DNA of 44,053 bases from an uncultured Actinomycetes bacterium. Its GTDB lineage: Bacteria; Actinomycetota; Acidimicrobiia; Acidimicrobiales; RAAP-2. The position numbers and the translations under genes are program-made. Below, piece by piece: positions 26,025 to 33,585 of this stretch (the stretch's first letter is position 1; each line of letters starts with the position of its first letter). Location of the stretch: the NCBI GenBank assembly GCA_903885505.1, contig CAISIU010000112.1, forward strand, positions 1-44,053, given 5' to 3'. The notes beneath the pieces are model-generated. The model had not been told where the DNA came from. It was given only the letters and a program-made list of their open reading frames with translations, and ran no database searches.

Positions 26025-26455
26025 CGGCCCGTACTCCCAAAGCCCTGTTCACCGCGCGTGGAGCTCGCTAATTCCTCGTGTTCGTGGAAAGCCCATTGCG
26101 GCGTCGGCGTGATAACTAACTGGGCAATGCGATCGCCCACGGAGACCTGAAAGTCCTCGCTCGGATCCGTATTGATCAACGCAACCATGATTTCGCCGCG
26201 ATAGCCCGCATCAATGAGCCCGGGCGCGTTGATGACGGTCACCCCATGGCGTAGAGCGTTGCCGCTTCGCGGCAACACCAATCCGGCGAATCCGTCGGGA
26301 ATAGCGAAAGCCCACCCGGTGTGGATGAGCGCGCGACCGCCGCCGTGACCGATGGTCACGTCGTCGACAGACACCAGGTCGGCCCCCGCATCATTGGCGT
26401 GCGCGTAGGCGGGCATCACGGCCAATGGGTGCAAGCGGGTGACCTCAAGCTTCAT
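26021..26455 (-). CDS. dut: Deoxyuridine 5'-triphosphate nucleotidohydrolase
   Basis: 144 aa trimeric dUTPase, usual length. The five motifs are visible: AGADLVS (23-29), PRSGNALRHG, NAPGLIDAGYRGEI with the catalytic aspartate, GDRIAQLVI, and the C-terminal arm RGEQGFGSTGR that closes over the substrate. It converts dUTP to dUMP, keeping uracil out of DNA and feeding thymidylate synthesis. The common PRSGLA stretch reads PRSGNA here. Its promoter is back-to-back with that of orn in a 57 bp gap. Confidence 0.97.
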   Translation of the reverse strand: MKLEVTRLHPLAVMPAYAHANDAGADLVSVDDVTIGHGGGRALIHTGWAFAIPDGFAGLVLPRSGNALRHGVTVINAPGLIDAGYRGEIMVALINTDPSEDFQVSVGDRIAQLVITPTPQWAFHEHEELASSTRGEQGFGSTGR

Positions 26456-26462
26456 CGTCTGA

Positions 26463-26468
26463 AGGCTA
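26463..26468 (-). promoter_or_regulatory. -10 box, leaderless promoter of dut
   Basis: TAGCCT on the minus strand, 7 nt before the dut ATG at 26455. Confidence 0.5.
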
Positions 26469-26500
26469 GTGCCATGAACCTCCGGTCGCCATGGCCTCAG

Positions 26501-26506
26501 TAGTCT
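26501..26506 (+). promoter_or_regulatory. -10 box, leaderless promoter of orn
   Basis: TAGTCT, 6 nt before the GTG at 26513. Its -35 region must overlap the divergent dut promoter. Confidence 0.55.
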
Positions 26507-26512
26507 CGCGTC

Positions 26513-27058
26513 GTGCTGGTGTGGATGGATTTAGAGATGACGGGCCTCGAGCCGGAGCGTCACGTGATCGTGGAGATTGCGACCCTGGTGACCACTGACG
26601 ATCTCGAGATCGTTTCCGCCGGACCTGATCTGGTCATTCATGCCAGCCCTGACGAGCTCTCCCAGATGGGCGACTTCGTCACTCAAATGCACACCTCGTC
26701 AGGCCTCCTTCCGCAGATCACCGCCTCCACTATTTCCGTGCGTGACGCCGAACTCGCCACTCTCGCATTTTTGAAAGAGCACGTTCCCGCGGGGAAAATT
26801 CCGCTGGCCGGAAATTCCATCGGCACTGATCGCCGCTTCTTGCAGCAATACATGCCCGAGCTGGAAGCCTTTTTCCACTATCGAAACGTGGACGTCTCGA
26901 CCATTAAGGAATTGGGTCAGCGCTGGTTCCCCGTGGCCATGACGCAGCGTCCCGACAAGGCCACCACCCACCGCGCCCTCGATGACATTCGCGAATCCAT
27001 CGCGGAACTGGCCTTTTACCGATCTCAACTATTCCGCGACAACGACGTCACCCCTTAG
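26513..27058 (+). CDS. orn: Oligoribonuclease
   Basis: 181 aa DEDDh exonuclease. MDLEMTGL carries the first acidic pair (D6, E8), GNSIGTDRRFL the third acidic residue, and HRALDDIRESI the catalytic His-Asp. It degrades 2-5 nt RNAs, including pGpG, to mononucleotides, the last step of mRNA decay. The usual length and the MxWxDLE start support the GTG. The acyl-CoA synthetase gene starts 7 nt downstream and is probably read from the same promoter. Confidence 0.96.
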   Translation: MLVWMDLEMTGLEPERHVIVEIATLVTTDDLEIVSAGPDLVIHASPDELSQMGDFVTQMHTSSGLLPQITASTISVRDAELATLAFLKEHVPAGKIPLAGNSIGTDRRFLQQYMPELEAFFHYRNVDVSTIKELGQRWFPVAMTQRPDKATTHRALDDIRESIAELAFYRSQLFRDNDVTP

Positions 27059-27065
27059 GAGAGCC

Positions 27066-28820
27066 ATGAGCACTGCCCTCAGCATCAACGAGGCCACCGC
27101 GGCCATGACCGCGGCCGGTCAAATTTTCGAAATGGACACCGTGGACATTCGCGGCGTCGCGACGCGCGTCTGGAAGCATGCGCCCGCCACCTTGCGCAGC
27201 GTGCTCGACCTCTCGCTCAACCACGCCACGAAAGACTTCCTCGTGTACGACGACGAGCGCTACACCTTCGATCGCCATTACCGATACGCCGCCACTTTTG
27301 CGCACCGCTTGCGCGAGATGGGCATCGAGACGGGTGACCGTGTTGCCATTGTGTCGAGAAACCTCCCCGAGTGGCCGATGGCCTTCTTCGCCACGGTGGG
27401 CCTCGGCGCCATCTCGGTCCCGCTGAACGCCTGGTGGACGGGCGACGAACTCGAATACGGCCTCAGCGACTCGGGTGCGCGGATGGTGATTGTCGACAGC
27501 GCACGCCTCGAGCGACTTCGCCCCCACCTCGACCGGTTGGAATTCTTGACTGACGTCATCGTCGTGAGTGAAGACCGCTCGGTTGCCCCCGACCTCGGCG
27601 ATCCCCACCCCCGCGTACGTATTCGCAGTTTCCAGGACGTTCTGGGCGACGTGGCCGATGACGTCACTTTTCCCGACGCCACTATCGCGTCAGATGACGA
27701 CGCCACCATCTTTTACACCTCGGGTACGACCGGACGCCCCAAGGGTGCGGTCGGGTCACACCGAAACGCCATCAGCAACTTGATGAACCTCTTCTTCGTC
27801 GGCCAGCGCGCCACCATGCGCTTTGGCGGTGGCAACGTCGACGCTGATGGCCAATCGATTCAGAACTCCTATCTCCTCAATGTGCCCCTCTTTCACGCCA
27901 CGGGCTGCTTAGCCATTTTGATCGTGAACGCGGCGTCGGGCGGCAAGTTGGTCATGATGCACCACTTCGACGCTCGCGCCGCATTGGGACTCATCGAAGC
28001 CGAGAAGATCACGACCTTCGGTGGTGTTCCCACTATCGCGATGCAAGTGATTGATCACCCGGATTTTGCGAGCTTTGACACCAGTTCCGTCCGCTCGGTC
28101 TCCTACGGTGGTGCGCCATCGCCGCCTGACCTGGTGCGACGGATTCGCGACGCCTTCCCGCTGGCCCAACCCGGTAACGGATACGGCATGACGGAAACGT
28201 CAGCCGCCGTGGCCCTTAACAGCGGCCCGGACTACATCGCGAAGCCGACCAGCTGCGGTCAACCCATGCCGGTGTCGGATATGGCCATCGTTCCCGAGGA
28301 CTTTGCTGGCGATGAGCCCACTAGTGACCTGCCGTCGGGCCCCGACGTCGTGGGCGAGCTGTGGGTGAAGGGACCCACGGTGGTGCGGGGTTACTGGAAT
28401 AAGCCCGAAGCCACCGCGGCCACCTTTACCAAGGGCTGGATTCGCACGGGTGACGTCGCGCGCATTGACGACGATGGCTTCGTTCACATTGTCGACCGTG
28501 CCAAGGACATGATCATTCGTGGCGGCGAGAACGTGTACTGCGTGGAAGTGGAAGCTGCCATTTTCGAGCATCCCAACGTGTCTGACTGCGCGGTCATCGG
28601 CGTCCCACACCCGGTTCTCGGCGAGGAAGTCGGCGTCGTGGTGGTCTTACGCCACCCCAGTGCGACCACCGTGACCGACATCATCGAGCACGCACGCGCC
28701 CGGCTAGCGCACTACGCGGTCCCGACGCACGTGTACGTTCGCAGCGAACCACTCCCCCGTAATCCTCAGGGCAAAGTCCTCAAGCGTCAGTTACGCGATG
28801 AGGTCGTCGCGACGGCCTAG
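27066..28820 (+). CDS. Acyl-CoA synthetase (AMP-binding, FadD-like)
   Basis: 584 aa adenylating enzyme. Core motifs are YTSGTTGRPKG (217-227), GYGMTETSAAV, GWIRTGDVARIDDDGF with the AMP-ribose aspartate, the hinge DRAKDMIIRGGENVY, and the C-terminal catalytic lysine in PRNPQGKVLKRQLR. It activates a carboxylic acid, most likely a fatty acid, to its CoA thioester. The ATG at 27066 follows AGGAGAGCC, a good ribosome binding site; an in-frame ATG at 26982 lies inside orn and is rejected. The stop overlaps that of the glycosyltransferase gene (CTAG, 28817-28820). Confidence 0.94.
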   Translation: MSTALSINEATAAMTAAGQIFEMDTVDIRGVATRVWKHAPATLRSVLDLSLNHATKDFLVYDDERYTFDRHYRYAATFAHRLREMGIETGDRVAIVSRNLPEWPMAFFATVGLGAISVPLNAWWTGDELEYGLSDSGARMVIVDSARLERLRPHLDRLEFLTDVIVVSEDRSVAPDLGDPHPRVRIRSFQDVLGDVADDVTFPDATIASDDDATIFYTSGTTGRPKGAVGSHRNAISNLMNLFFVGQRATMRFGGGNVDADGQSIQNSYLLNVPLFHATGCLAILIVNAASGGKLVMMHHFDARAALGLIEAEKITTFGGVPTIAMQVIDHPDFASFDTSSVRSVSYGGAPSPPDLVRRIRDAFPLAQPGNGYGMTETSAAVALNSGPDYIAKPTSCGQPMPVSDMAIVPEDFAGDEPTSDLPSGPDVVGELWVKGPTVVRGYWNKPEATAATFTKGWIRTGDVARIDDDGFVHIVDRAKDMIIRGGENVYCVEVEAAIFEHPNVSDCAVIGVPHPVLGEEVGVVVVLRHPSATTVTDIIEHARARLAHYAVPTHVYVRSEPLPRNPQGKVLKRQLRDEVVATA

Positions 28821-29821
28821 CGCCACTGTCGTGCGGCGAGCCGCATGATGGCCCACTTCGCTTTTTGGGCACGCGACAAGGTGAGCATCTGACCATCTCG
28901 ACGTCGCCATAGGTCGTCGGCGAGAACCTGGTCACGAGCGGCGATCGTCGCCAGGACTTCTGCTTCCGCTTCCCAGTAGCGCGGGTACATCGAATACGCG
29001 CTGCCGCCATCGGTAATGCGATGAGCGGGCCGATCCAAGTTGATGGTCTCCACCGCCATGTAGAAGCCCCGCATGTCACCCTCGATGCGCCACGGCTTGG
29101 GGGCACCGGCGTAATGCCATACCTTCTCGTTGCCCATCATTGGGTCCGAGATAATGCGATTGAACTCGCCGGGGAAAAACGCCATCTGACCCGCGAGAAG
29201 ATAATTCAACACGTCCTGATCAACGATGGTGAAGCCGTAGCTGGCTTCGTCGCGTACCAGTTGCGGCCACTGCGTCGGATAGTCCGTAGCTTGCCAGCGA
29301 GACGGGCGCACGTACAAAATCCCCGAGTTGAAGTACTGGTCGCCCGCGGCCGTAAAGGCGGCGTTATTGCCACGCGCACGCAAGATGTCAATCATCTGCT
29401 GACGGTCACGCACCGCGACCGCGATCGTGGAATCATCCGCCAATGCGGCGGCGCCGAGATCAAAGAGCTCGCACCAGCCCGGCCGAATGATGAGGTCAGA
29501 GTCCAGCCACAGGAAGTCATCGGTCAGCTCGTCCATCATTCGCAAGCGCGCGTACACCGTGGCATTCCACTGATTACGCGAATATTCGCCCACGGGAACT
29601 TCGAAGTCTTGGATTTCCAGATTGACATCCAAGGCGGTGGCGATACGCCGAGCCTCGGATTTACCCTCTTCCGTTAAGAGCCCGTTGGCATTCGCGACGA
29701 AACAGCGAAAGTCACGGTCGGCATGCTTCTTCGCGGTGGCGATAGTCATGGCCCACGGCCACAAGTACCGATCGTCAAAGCACATCGTGACGGTGGGCAG
29801 AGAGGAGGGCGTTTGACTCAC
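28817..29821 (-). CDS. Glycosyltransferase family 8-like protein
   Basis: 334 aa soluble protein. An N-terminal nucleotide-sugar-type half is followed by DDFLWLDSDLIIRPGW with a DxD-like metal site, then YFNSGILYV, DQDVLNYLLAG and WHYAGAPKPW, all in the order seen in GT8 retaining transferases such as LgtC. It would transfer hexose from a nucleotide sugar to a glycan or lipid. It lies next to a polysaccharide ABC exporter on the same strand, so a role in surface glycan assembly is reasonable but not proven. GTG start with a leaderless-type promoter. Confidence 0.7.
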   Translation of the reverse strand: MSQTPSSLPTVTMCFDDRYLWPWAMTIATAKKHADRDFRCFVANANGLLTEEGKSEARRIATALDVNLEIQDFEVPVGEYSRNQWNATVYARLRMMDELTDDFLWLDSDLIIRPGWCELFDLGAAALADDSTIAVAVRDRQQMIDILRARGNNAAFTAAGDQYFNSGILYVRPSRWQATDYPTQWPQLVRDEASYGFTIVDQDVLNYLLAGQMAFFPGEFNRIISDPMMGNEKVWHYAGAPKPWRIEGDMRGFYMAVETINLDRPAHRITDGGSAYSMYPRYWEAEAEVLATIAARDQVLADDLWRRRDGQMLTLSRAQKAKWAIMRLAARQWR

Positions 29822-29827
29822 CCGTTA

Positions 29828-29833
29828 AGAGTA
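29828..29833 (-). promoter_or_regulatory. -10 box, leaderless promoter of the GT8-like gene
   Basis: TACTCT on the minus strand, 6 nt before the GTG at 29821. The divergent HAD gene starts 48 bp away with a weaker CAAACT box at 29857-29862, 7 nt before its ATG. Confidence 0.5.
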
Positions 29834-29869
29834 CCGAGCCACGAGCTTCGTTCTGGCAAACTCACAGGC

Positions 29870-30529
29870 ATGTCTGCACCGCGTCCCGTTGTTGCCGCCT
29901 TCGACCTCGATGGAACTCTCACCGAGGGAGGATCGGTCGTCAAGTGGCTGCGACACGTGGGTCGTCGCGGTTCGGTGACGCCCGCCATGATGCATCACGC
30001 TCCTCAACTTCTGTGGGGAGCTCTTCGCAGCGGTACCAGCGCCGATGACGCCAAAGAACAATTATTCAGGGACGTCCTCAAGGGTCAATCCATCGAGCAG
30101 GTCACGGCGGCCTCGGCCGACTTTGCACGTCATCACCTCGCGACCGACGCCCGACCCCACGTCGTGAGTCGTTTGGCCTGGCACCTCGACCAGGGTCACC
30201 ACGTGGTCATCGTCTCCGCCTCCCCGGAGATCTACGTGGCGATGATCGCCGAGTCCTTGGGTGCGCACCACGCGATTGGCACTCGCCTCGCCGTTGACCC
30301 TCGCGGACAGCTCACGGGTGGCTACCTCGGACGAAATTGCCGCGGTGCCGAAAAGATGCGTCGTTTACAAGAGTGGATTGACGCACAAAACTTCGCCGCA
30401 GCACCGGAGATTTTTGCCTACGGGAATTCCCGGGGCGACCGGCGCTTGCTCGCCGGAGCGCACCACCCGTACGACGTGGGCAAGTTGGGCCGATTCGGCG
30501 CCTTGCGGGCCTACCCGCGATTTAGCTGA
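29870..30529 (+). CDS. HAD-IB family hydrolase (SerB-like phosphatase)
   Basis: 219 aa. The nucleophile motif is FDLDGTLT (D12, D14), motif II is VIVSASPE, and motif IV is the variant YGNSRGDRRLL in place of GDSxxD. These features fit the HAD-IB group of phosphoserine-phosphatase-like enzymes, including those acting on phospholipid head groups. The substrate is uncertain. The ATG at 29870 lies just before the DxD motif, where it should be. The last 8 bp overlap the wzt gene on the other strand. Confidence 0.85.
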   Translation: MSAPRPVVAAFDLDGTLTEGGSVVKWLRHVGRRGSVTPAMMHHAPQLLWGALRSGTSADDAKEQLFRDVLKGQSIEQVTAASADFARHHLATDARPHVVSRLAWHLDQGHHVVIVSASPEIYVAMIAESLGAHHAIGTRLAVDPRGQLTGGYLGRNCRGAEKMRRLQEWIDAQNFAAAPEIFAYGNSRGDRRLLAGAHHPYDVGKLGRFGALRAYPRFS

Positions 30530-31673
30530 CGCGAACGCGCGGAGCAAGCTGGATAATGCCCGCGCCGCGCCCGCGATAGGTCACTTCCAGCACGGCGGCT
30601 TGCTCACGCCACACGAGAGCCTGACTTCCGAAGTCGCTCACAATGCCGACGCTTACCTGGTACGCCCCATCAAGTAGCGACATTGAGGGCGAGTCCACGT
30701 GAATGACGTGCGAGCCTGGAGAGAGCGACACGGGGGCGACTTCCCAGTCGGAGCGGACCATGAGCTCGCCTCGCTCATTGTGCAGCTCCATCACGAAATG
30801 GCCCTCGATGGGCTCGTTCGCCGTTACCGCCACTGACATTTCCCACTTTTCTCCGGTGGTCGCGACGAAGCGGCCGGAGGGCATTGAGACGGCATCGATC
30901 GTCCCCGCTGACCTCGTCGCCGCGGCGCCCGCTACCGGCGAGGCGCCCATGAGCCTTTCGCGAAAGACGCGAACGCCATCGGCTGCCGGGCCATCAAAGG
31001 CCAACTGTGATCGATCCAGCACCAAGGTGCGGTCGCAGAGTGTGCGGACCTGATCGGCGTTGTGTGACACCAGCAAAATGGTCCGACCATCGCGCTGGAA
31101 TTGCCGAATCCGATCCATGCACTTGGCCTGGAAACGTTCGTCACCCACTGCCAAAACTTCGTCGACCACCAAAATTTCCGGTTCGACACTTACGGCCACC
31201 GAAAAGCCCAGACGGACGTACATGCCGGAGGAGTAGAACTTGACCGGCGTGTCAATAAATTGCTCGAGCTCGGCGAATCCGACGATGTCATCGAAAATGG
31301 CATCCACGGACTTGGTGGACATTCCGAGCATCGACGCGGACAAGTACACGTTGTCGCGACCTGACAATTCCGGCTGGAAACCCGCGCCTAGTTCGAGAAG
31401 TCCCGCGAGCGAACCGCGCACAAGGACTTGACCGGAGGTGGGTCGCAGAACGCCACAGATGCACTTCAGCAACGTGGACTTACCCGACCCATTTCGGCCC
31501 AAGATGCCCACCGTTTCGCCGCTGGAAATCTCAAACGAGACATCAGCAAGAGCCGTGAAATCGGTGGTGACGCCTTGCCCCGGTCGCAGCAACTTGTCCT
31601 TAAACGAACGATGGCGCTCGCTGTGAAGACGGAAGTTCTTCGAGACGCTGTCGGCCCGCACAACGAAGGTCAT
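30522..31673 (-). CDS. Polysaccharide ABC exporter, ATP-binding protein (Wzt/TagH-like)
   Basis: 383 aa. The nucleotide-binding domain has Walker A GRNGSGKST (59-67), the LLELGAGFQPELSGRDNVYL block typical of O-antigen and teichoic-acid exporters, signature YSSGMYVRLGF, and Walker B ILVVDEVLAVGD. From about residue 250 a separate beta-rich domain follows (WEMSVAVTANEPIEGHFVME), like the carbohydrate-binding C-terminal domain of Wzt. It energises export of a lipid-linked glycan together with the permease, whose stop it overlaps as ATGA. The C-terminal domain suggests that it reads the glycan end before export. Confidence 0.93.
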   Translation of the reverse strand: MTFVVRADSVSKNFRLHSERHRSFKDKLLRPGQGVTTDFTALADVSFEISSGETVGILGRNGSGKSTLLKCICGVLRPTSGQVLVRGSLAGLLELGAGFQPELSGRDNVYLSASMLGMSTKSVDAIFDDIVGFAELEQFIDTPVKFYSSGMYVRLGFSVAVSVEPEILVVDEVLAVGDERFQAKCMDRIRQFQRDGRTILLVSHNADQVRTLCDRTLVLDRSQLAFDGPAADGVRVFRERLMGASPVAGAAATRSAGTIDAVSMPSGRFVATTGEKWEMSVAVTANEPIEGHFVMELHNERGELMVRSDWEVAPVSLSPGSHVIHVDSPSMSLLDGAYQVSVGIVSDFGSQALVWREQAAVLEVTYRGRGAGIIQLAPRVRVS

Positions 31674-32596
31674 AGTTCCTCCGCAAAGTTGCCCTCGAGG
31701 CGACCGAACACGCTGATGGCACCGAGGAGCCCGGCAATGGACAGGGCGATAACTCCCCCGAGAAGGCCGAGGTAGGTGAGCGATGACCAGGTCGGCAGTT
31801 CCGCAAAAGTGCCATGAGGGGCGACGGTCGACGTGACGACAGGCTGGGCGTACAGGACGCGCTGAAAGGCCATCACGATGGGCGTCACGGGGTTCAGGAA
31901 GAAGATCCAGGTGATGCCGTGACGGTGCAGCATGGGCGACAGCTTTTGCTGAAAGCTATAGACAATGGGCGTGAGCCAGAACCACAGCTGAATGCCGATT
32001 TCGACAAAGTGCTTCGTGTCGCGCATGTACACATTGACGGCCGACAGCAAAATGCCGATGGCCGACGTCAACACGACGAGGGCAACGACCGCTAGTGGCA
32101 GCAACCACAGCATCCCCCAGGCCGGTGCGTGACCCAAGATTGCCATCAAGGCAATCAAGACACCAAATTGGATGAAGAGGTAGACCAGTGAGGTGCCCAA
32201 TGTGGCCAGCACCAAGATTTCGCGAGGAAAGGCGACCTTCTTGACGATGCCGGCTTGGTTCACGATCACACTGGTCGCGGTGTTCACCGTCAGCGAGAAG
32301 AAGTTCCACACCACGAGGCCGGCACCCAGCATGAAGACGTAGTTAGGCACGCCGTTCTTCATGAATACCTGAAAAACGAGGAAGTAAATCGCGAGAACCA
32401 TGGCGGGATTGACCATCGACCATGCGATTCCGAGCACCGAGGACTTGTACTTAACCTTGATTTCCGAACGAATCAGATATGACAGCAGTTCGCGGTGATC
32501 CCAGATCTGCTGAAGTCGCTGCCCCAAGGTGGGCGACGCCGAGACGACCCGAATGGGCCGCTCTGATGGCGGCACAGCGGGAGTGTGATCGGGCAC
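31670..32596 (-). CDS. Polysaccharide ABC exporter, permease (Wzm/TagG-like)
   Basis: 308 aa ABC-2 permease. The cytoplasmic N-terminal part contains HRELLSYLIRSEIKVKYKSSVLGIAWSMVNP, a hallmark of the polysaccharide exporter family, followed by about six membrane segments. With the ATPase it flips or exports an undecaprenyl-linked glycan. The GTG start directly abuts the clpP stop (TAAGTG) with no spacer, so its translation should depend on clpP being read through. No Shine-Dalgarno of its own was seen. Confidence 0.93.
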   Translation of the reverse strand: MPDHTPAVPPSERPIRVVSASPTLGQRLQQIWDHRELLSYLIRSEIKVKYKSSVLGIAWSMVNPAMVLAIYFLVFQVFMKNGVPNYVFMLGAGLVVWNFFSLTVNTATSVIVNQAGIVKKVAFPREILVLATLGTSLVYLFIQFGVLIALMAILGHAPAWGMLWLLPLAVVALVVLTSAIGILLSAVNVYMRDTKHFVEIGIQLWFWLTPIVYSFQQKLSPMLHRHGITWIFFLNPVTPIVMAFQRVLYAQPVVTSTVAPHGTFAELPTWSSLTYLGLLGGVIALSIAGLLGAISVFGRLEGNFAEEL

Positions 32597-33193
32597 TTAG
32601 TTAGCGATGCTCGCCGCGTGAATCGAACGGGAAATCACCTTGTCGATAAAGCCGTACTCGACGGCCTCGTTCGAGGTAAACCAGTGGTCGCGGTCCGAGT
32701 CCGCCAAGATCTTCTCCAGGGGCTGGCCGGTGTGCGTGGCGGTGATTTCCGCCAAGTTGCGGCGCATGAAAATGATCTGCTCCGCCTGGATGGCAATGTC
32801 CGAGGCCTGACCCTGGATAGTGCCGTTAATGAGGGGCTGGTGCATCAAGATGCGGCTGTTCGGCAGGGCAAAACGCTTGCCCTTGGCGCCGGCCGTCAGC
32901 AAGAACTGGCCCATCGAGGCCGCCATACCGAGGCAAATGGTGCTGACGTCGCAGGCGACGTACTGCATGGTGTCGTAAATAGCCATGCCGTCGGTGACCG
33001 ATCCACCGGGCGAGTTGATGTAGAAGGCAATGTCGGCCGTCGGGTCTTGGGCTTCGAGGAGCAAGAGCTCGGCGCAAATGCGGTTCGAGGAGTCCTGATC
33101 GACCTGCGAACCGAGGAACACGATGCGCTCCCGCAGCAGTCGCTGATTGAGGTTCATGCCGGAAAAGTCGAACTGGGGGTCACTGTTCATCAC
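32597..33193 (-). CDS. clpP: ATP-dependent Clp protease proteolytic subunit
   Basis: 198 aa serine protease that forms the ClpP barrel. The triad is complete: S93 in GMAASMGQ, H118 in LMHQP and D169 in DSDRDHW, counting from the [20 protein letters not shown] and GAKGKRF are canonical. The chosen start is the GTG at 33193, because a TAGATT -10 box lies exactly 6 nt before it; in-frame ATGs at 33196 and 33190 are alternatives. Many actinobacteria have a tandem clpP1-clpP2, but only one copy is here, and the next gene is a glycan exporter permease instead of clpX. Confidence 0.95.
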   Translation of the reverse strand: MMNSDPQFDFSGMNLNQRLLRERIVFLGSQVDQDSSNRICAELLLLEAQDPTADIAFYINSPGGSVTDGMAIYDTMQYVACDVSTICLGMAASMGQFLLTAGAKGKRFALPNSRILMHQPLINGTIQGQASDIAIQAEQIIFMRRNLAEITATHTGQPLEKILADSDRDHWFTSNEAVEYGFIDKVISRSIHAASIAN

Positions 33194-33199
33194 CATCTC

Positions 33200-33205
33200 A
33201 ATCTA
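33200..33205 (-). promoter_or_regulatory. -10 box, leaderless promoter of clpP-wzm-wzt
   Basis: TAGATT on the minus strand, 6 nt before the GTG at 33193 and only 3 nt before the ATG at 33196. Confidence 0.5.
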
Positions 33206-33265
33206 CCGGTCGATGGTGTCGCGTCGGCGAAACGGTGACTCGCCTGCGATAGCCTTGGGCTTTAC

Positions 33266-33348
33266 GCGGGCGTGGCGAAATGGCAGACGCGCTGGGTTTA
33301 GGTCCCAGTTTTCGAAAGGAAGTGGAGGTTCAAGTCCTCTCGCCCGCA
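33266..33348 (+). tRNA. tRNA-Leu (anticodon UAG)
   Basis: Class II tRNA with a long variable arm: acceptor GCGGGCG/CGCCCGC, D arm, anticodon stem CTGGG/CCCAG around TTTAGGT, variable stem TTTCGAAAGGAAG region and T arm GGAGGTTCAAGTCCTC. Discriminator A at 33348; the 3' CCA is not encoded (CTC follows). It reads CUA and probably other CUN codons. Confidence 0.97.
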
Positions 33349-33388
33349 CTCTCATCGCCATCCATGGCGCTCTTTCAGTGAGCAAAAT

Positions 33389-33449
33389 CTCTCACCTTCA
33401 AGTACAAAAGTCCCGCAATATTGCGCGGCAAACACTCATGACGTGAGAG
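33389..33449 (+). other. Inverted repeats between tRNA-Leu and the helicase gene
   Basis: CTCTCAC (33389-33395) pairs with GTGAGAG (33443-33449) across a 47-nt interval whose centre holds the perfect palindrome CGCAATATTGCG (33414-33425). No T-run follows closely, so it is not a standard terminator. It may end the tRNA transcript or be part of helicase control. Confidence 0.4.
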
Positions 33450-33468
33450 TTTTCAATTCACCCCTTGT

Positions 33469-33526
33469 TTTTTGCACAGGCCCTGGTGTAAAGTTGAACC
33501 TTGCTGTACATCGGTGCAAATTGCAC
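33469..33526 (+). promoter_or_regulatory. Candidate helicase promoter and 5' leader hairpin
   Basis: TTGTTT and TAAAGT (from 33492) with 18 bp between them form a plausible promoter, giving a leader of roughly 80 nt. This leader contains the perfect 13-nt inverted repeat GTGCAA-A-TTGCAC (33514-33526). Most nearby genes appear leaderless, so this structured leader is unusual here and may serve temperature or autogenous control. Confidence 0.45.
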
Positions 33527-33585
33527 TGGAGTTTAGATTCGTCCTCAGGTTGGTCGAGTTTGAACTCATGACCACCAGGAGAATC

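Noticed and set aside
32585-33238. 217 aa plus-strand reading opposite clpP
   Set aside because: The minus strand encodes a clear ClpP with the full catalytic triad; the opposite reading is a high-GC shadow without recognisable domains.
33472-33585. In-frame upstream extension of the helicase to 33472
   Set aside because: The added 38 residues are not helicase-like, and AGGAGAATC directly precedes the ATG at 33586.
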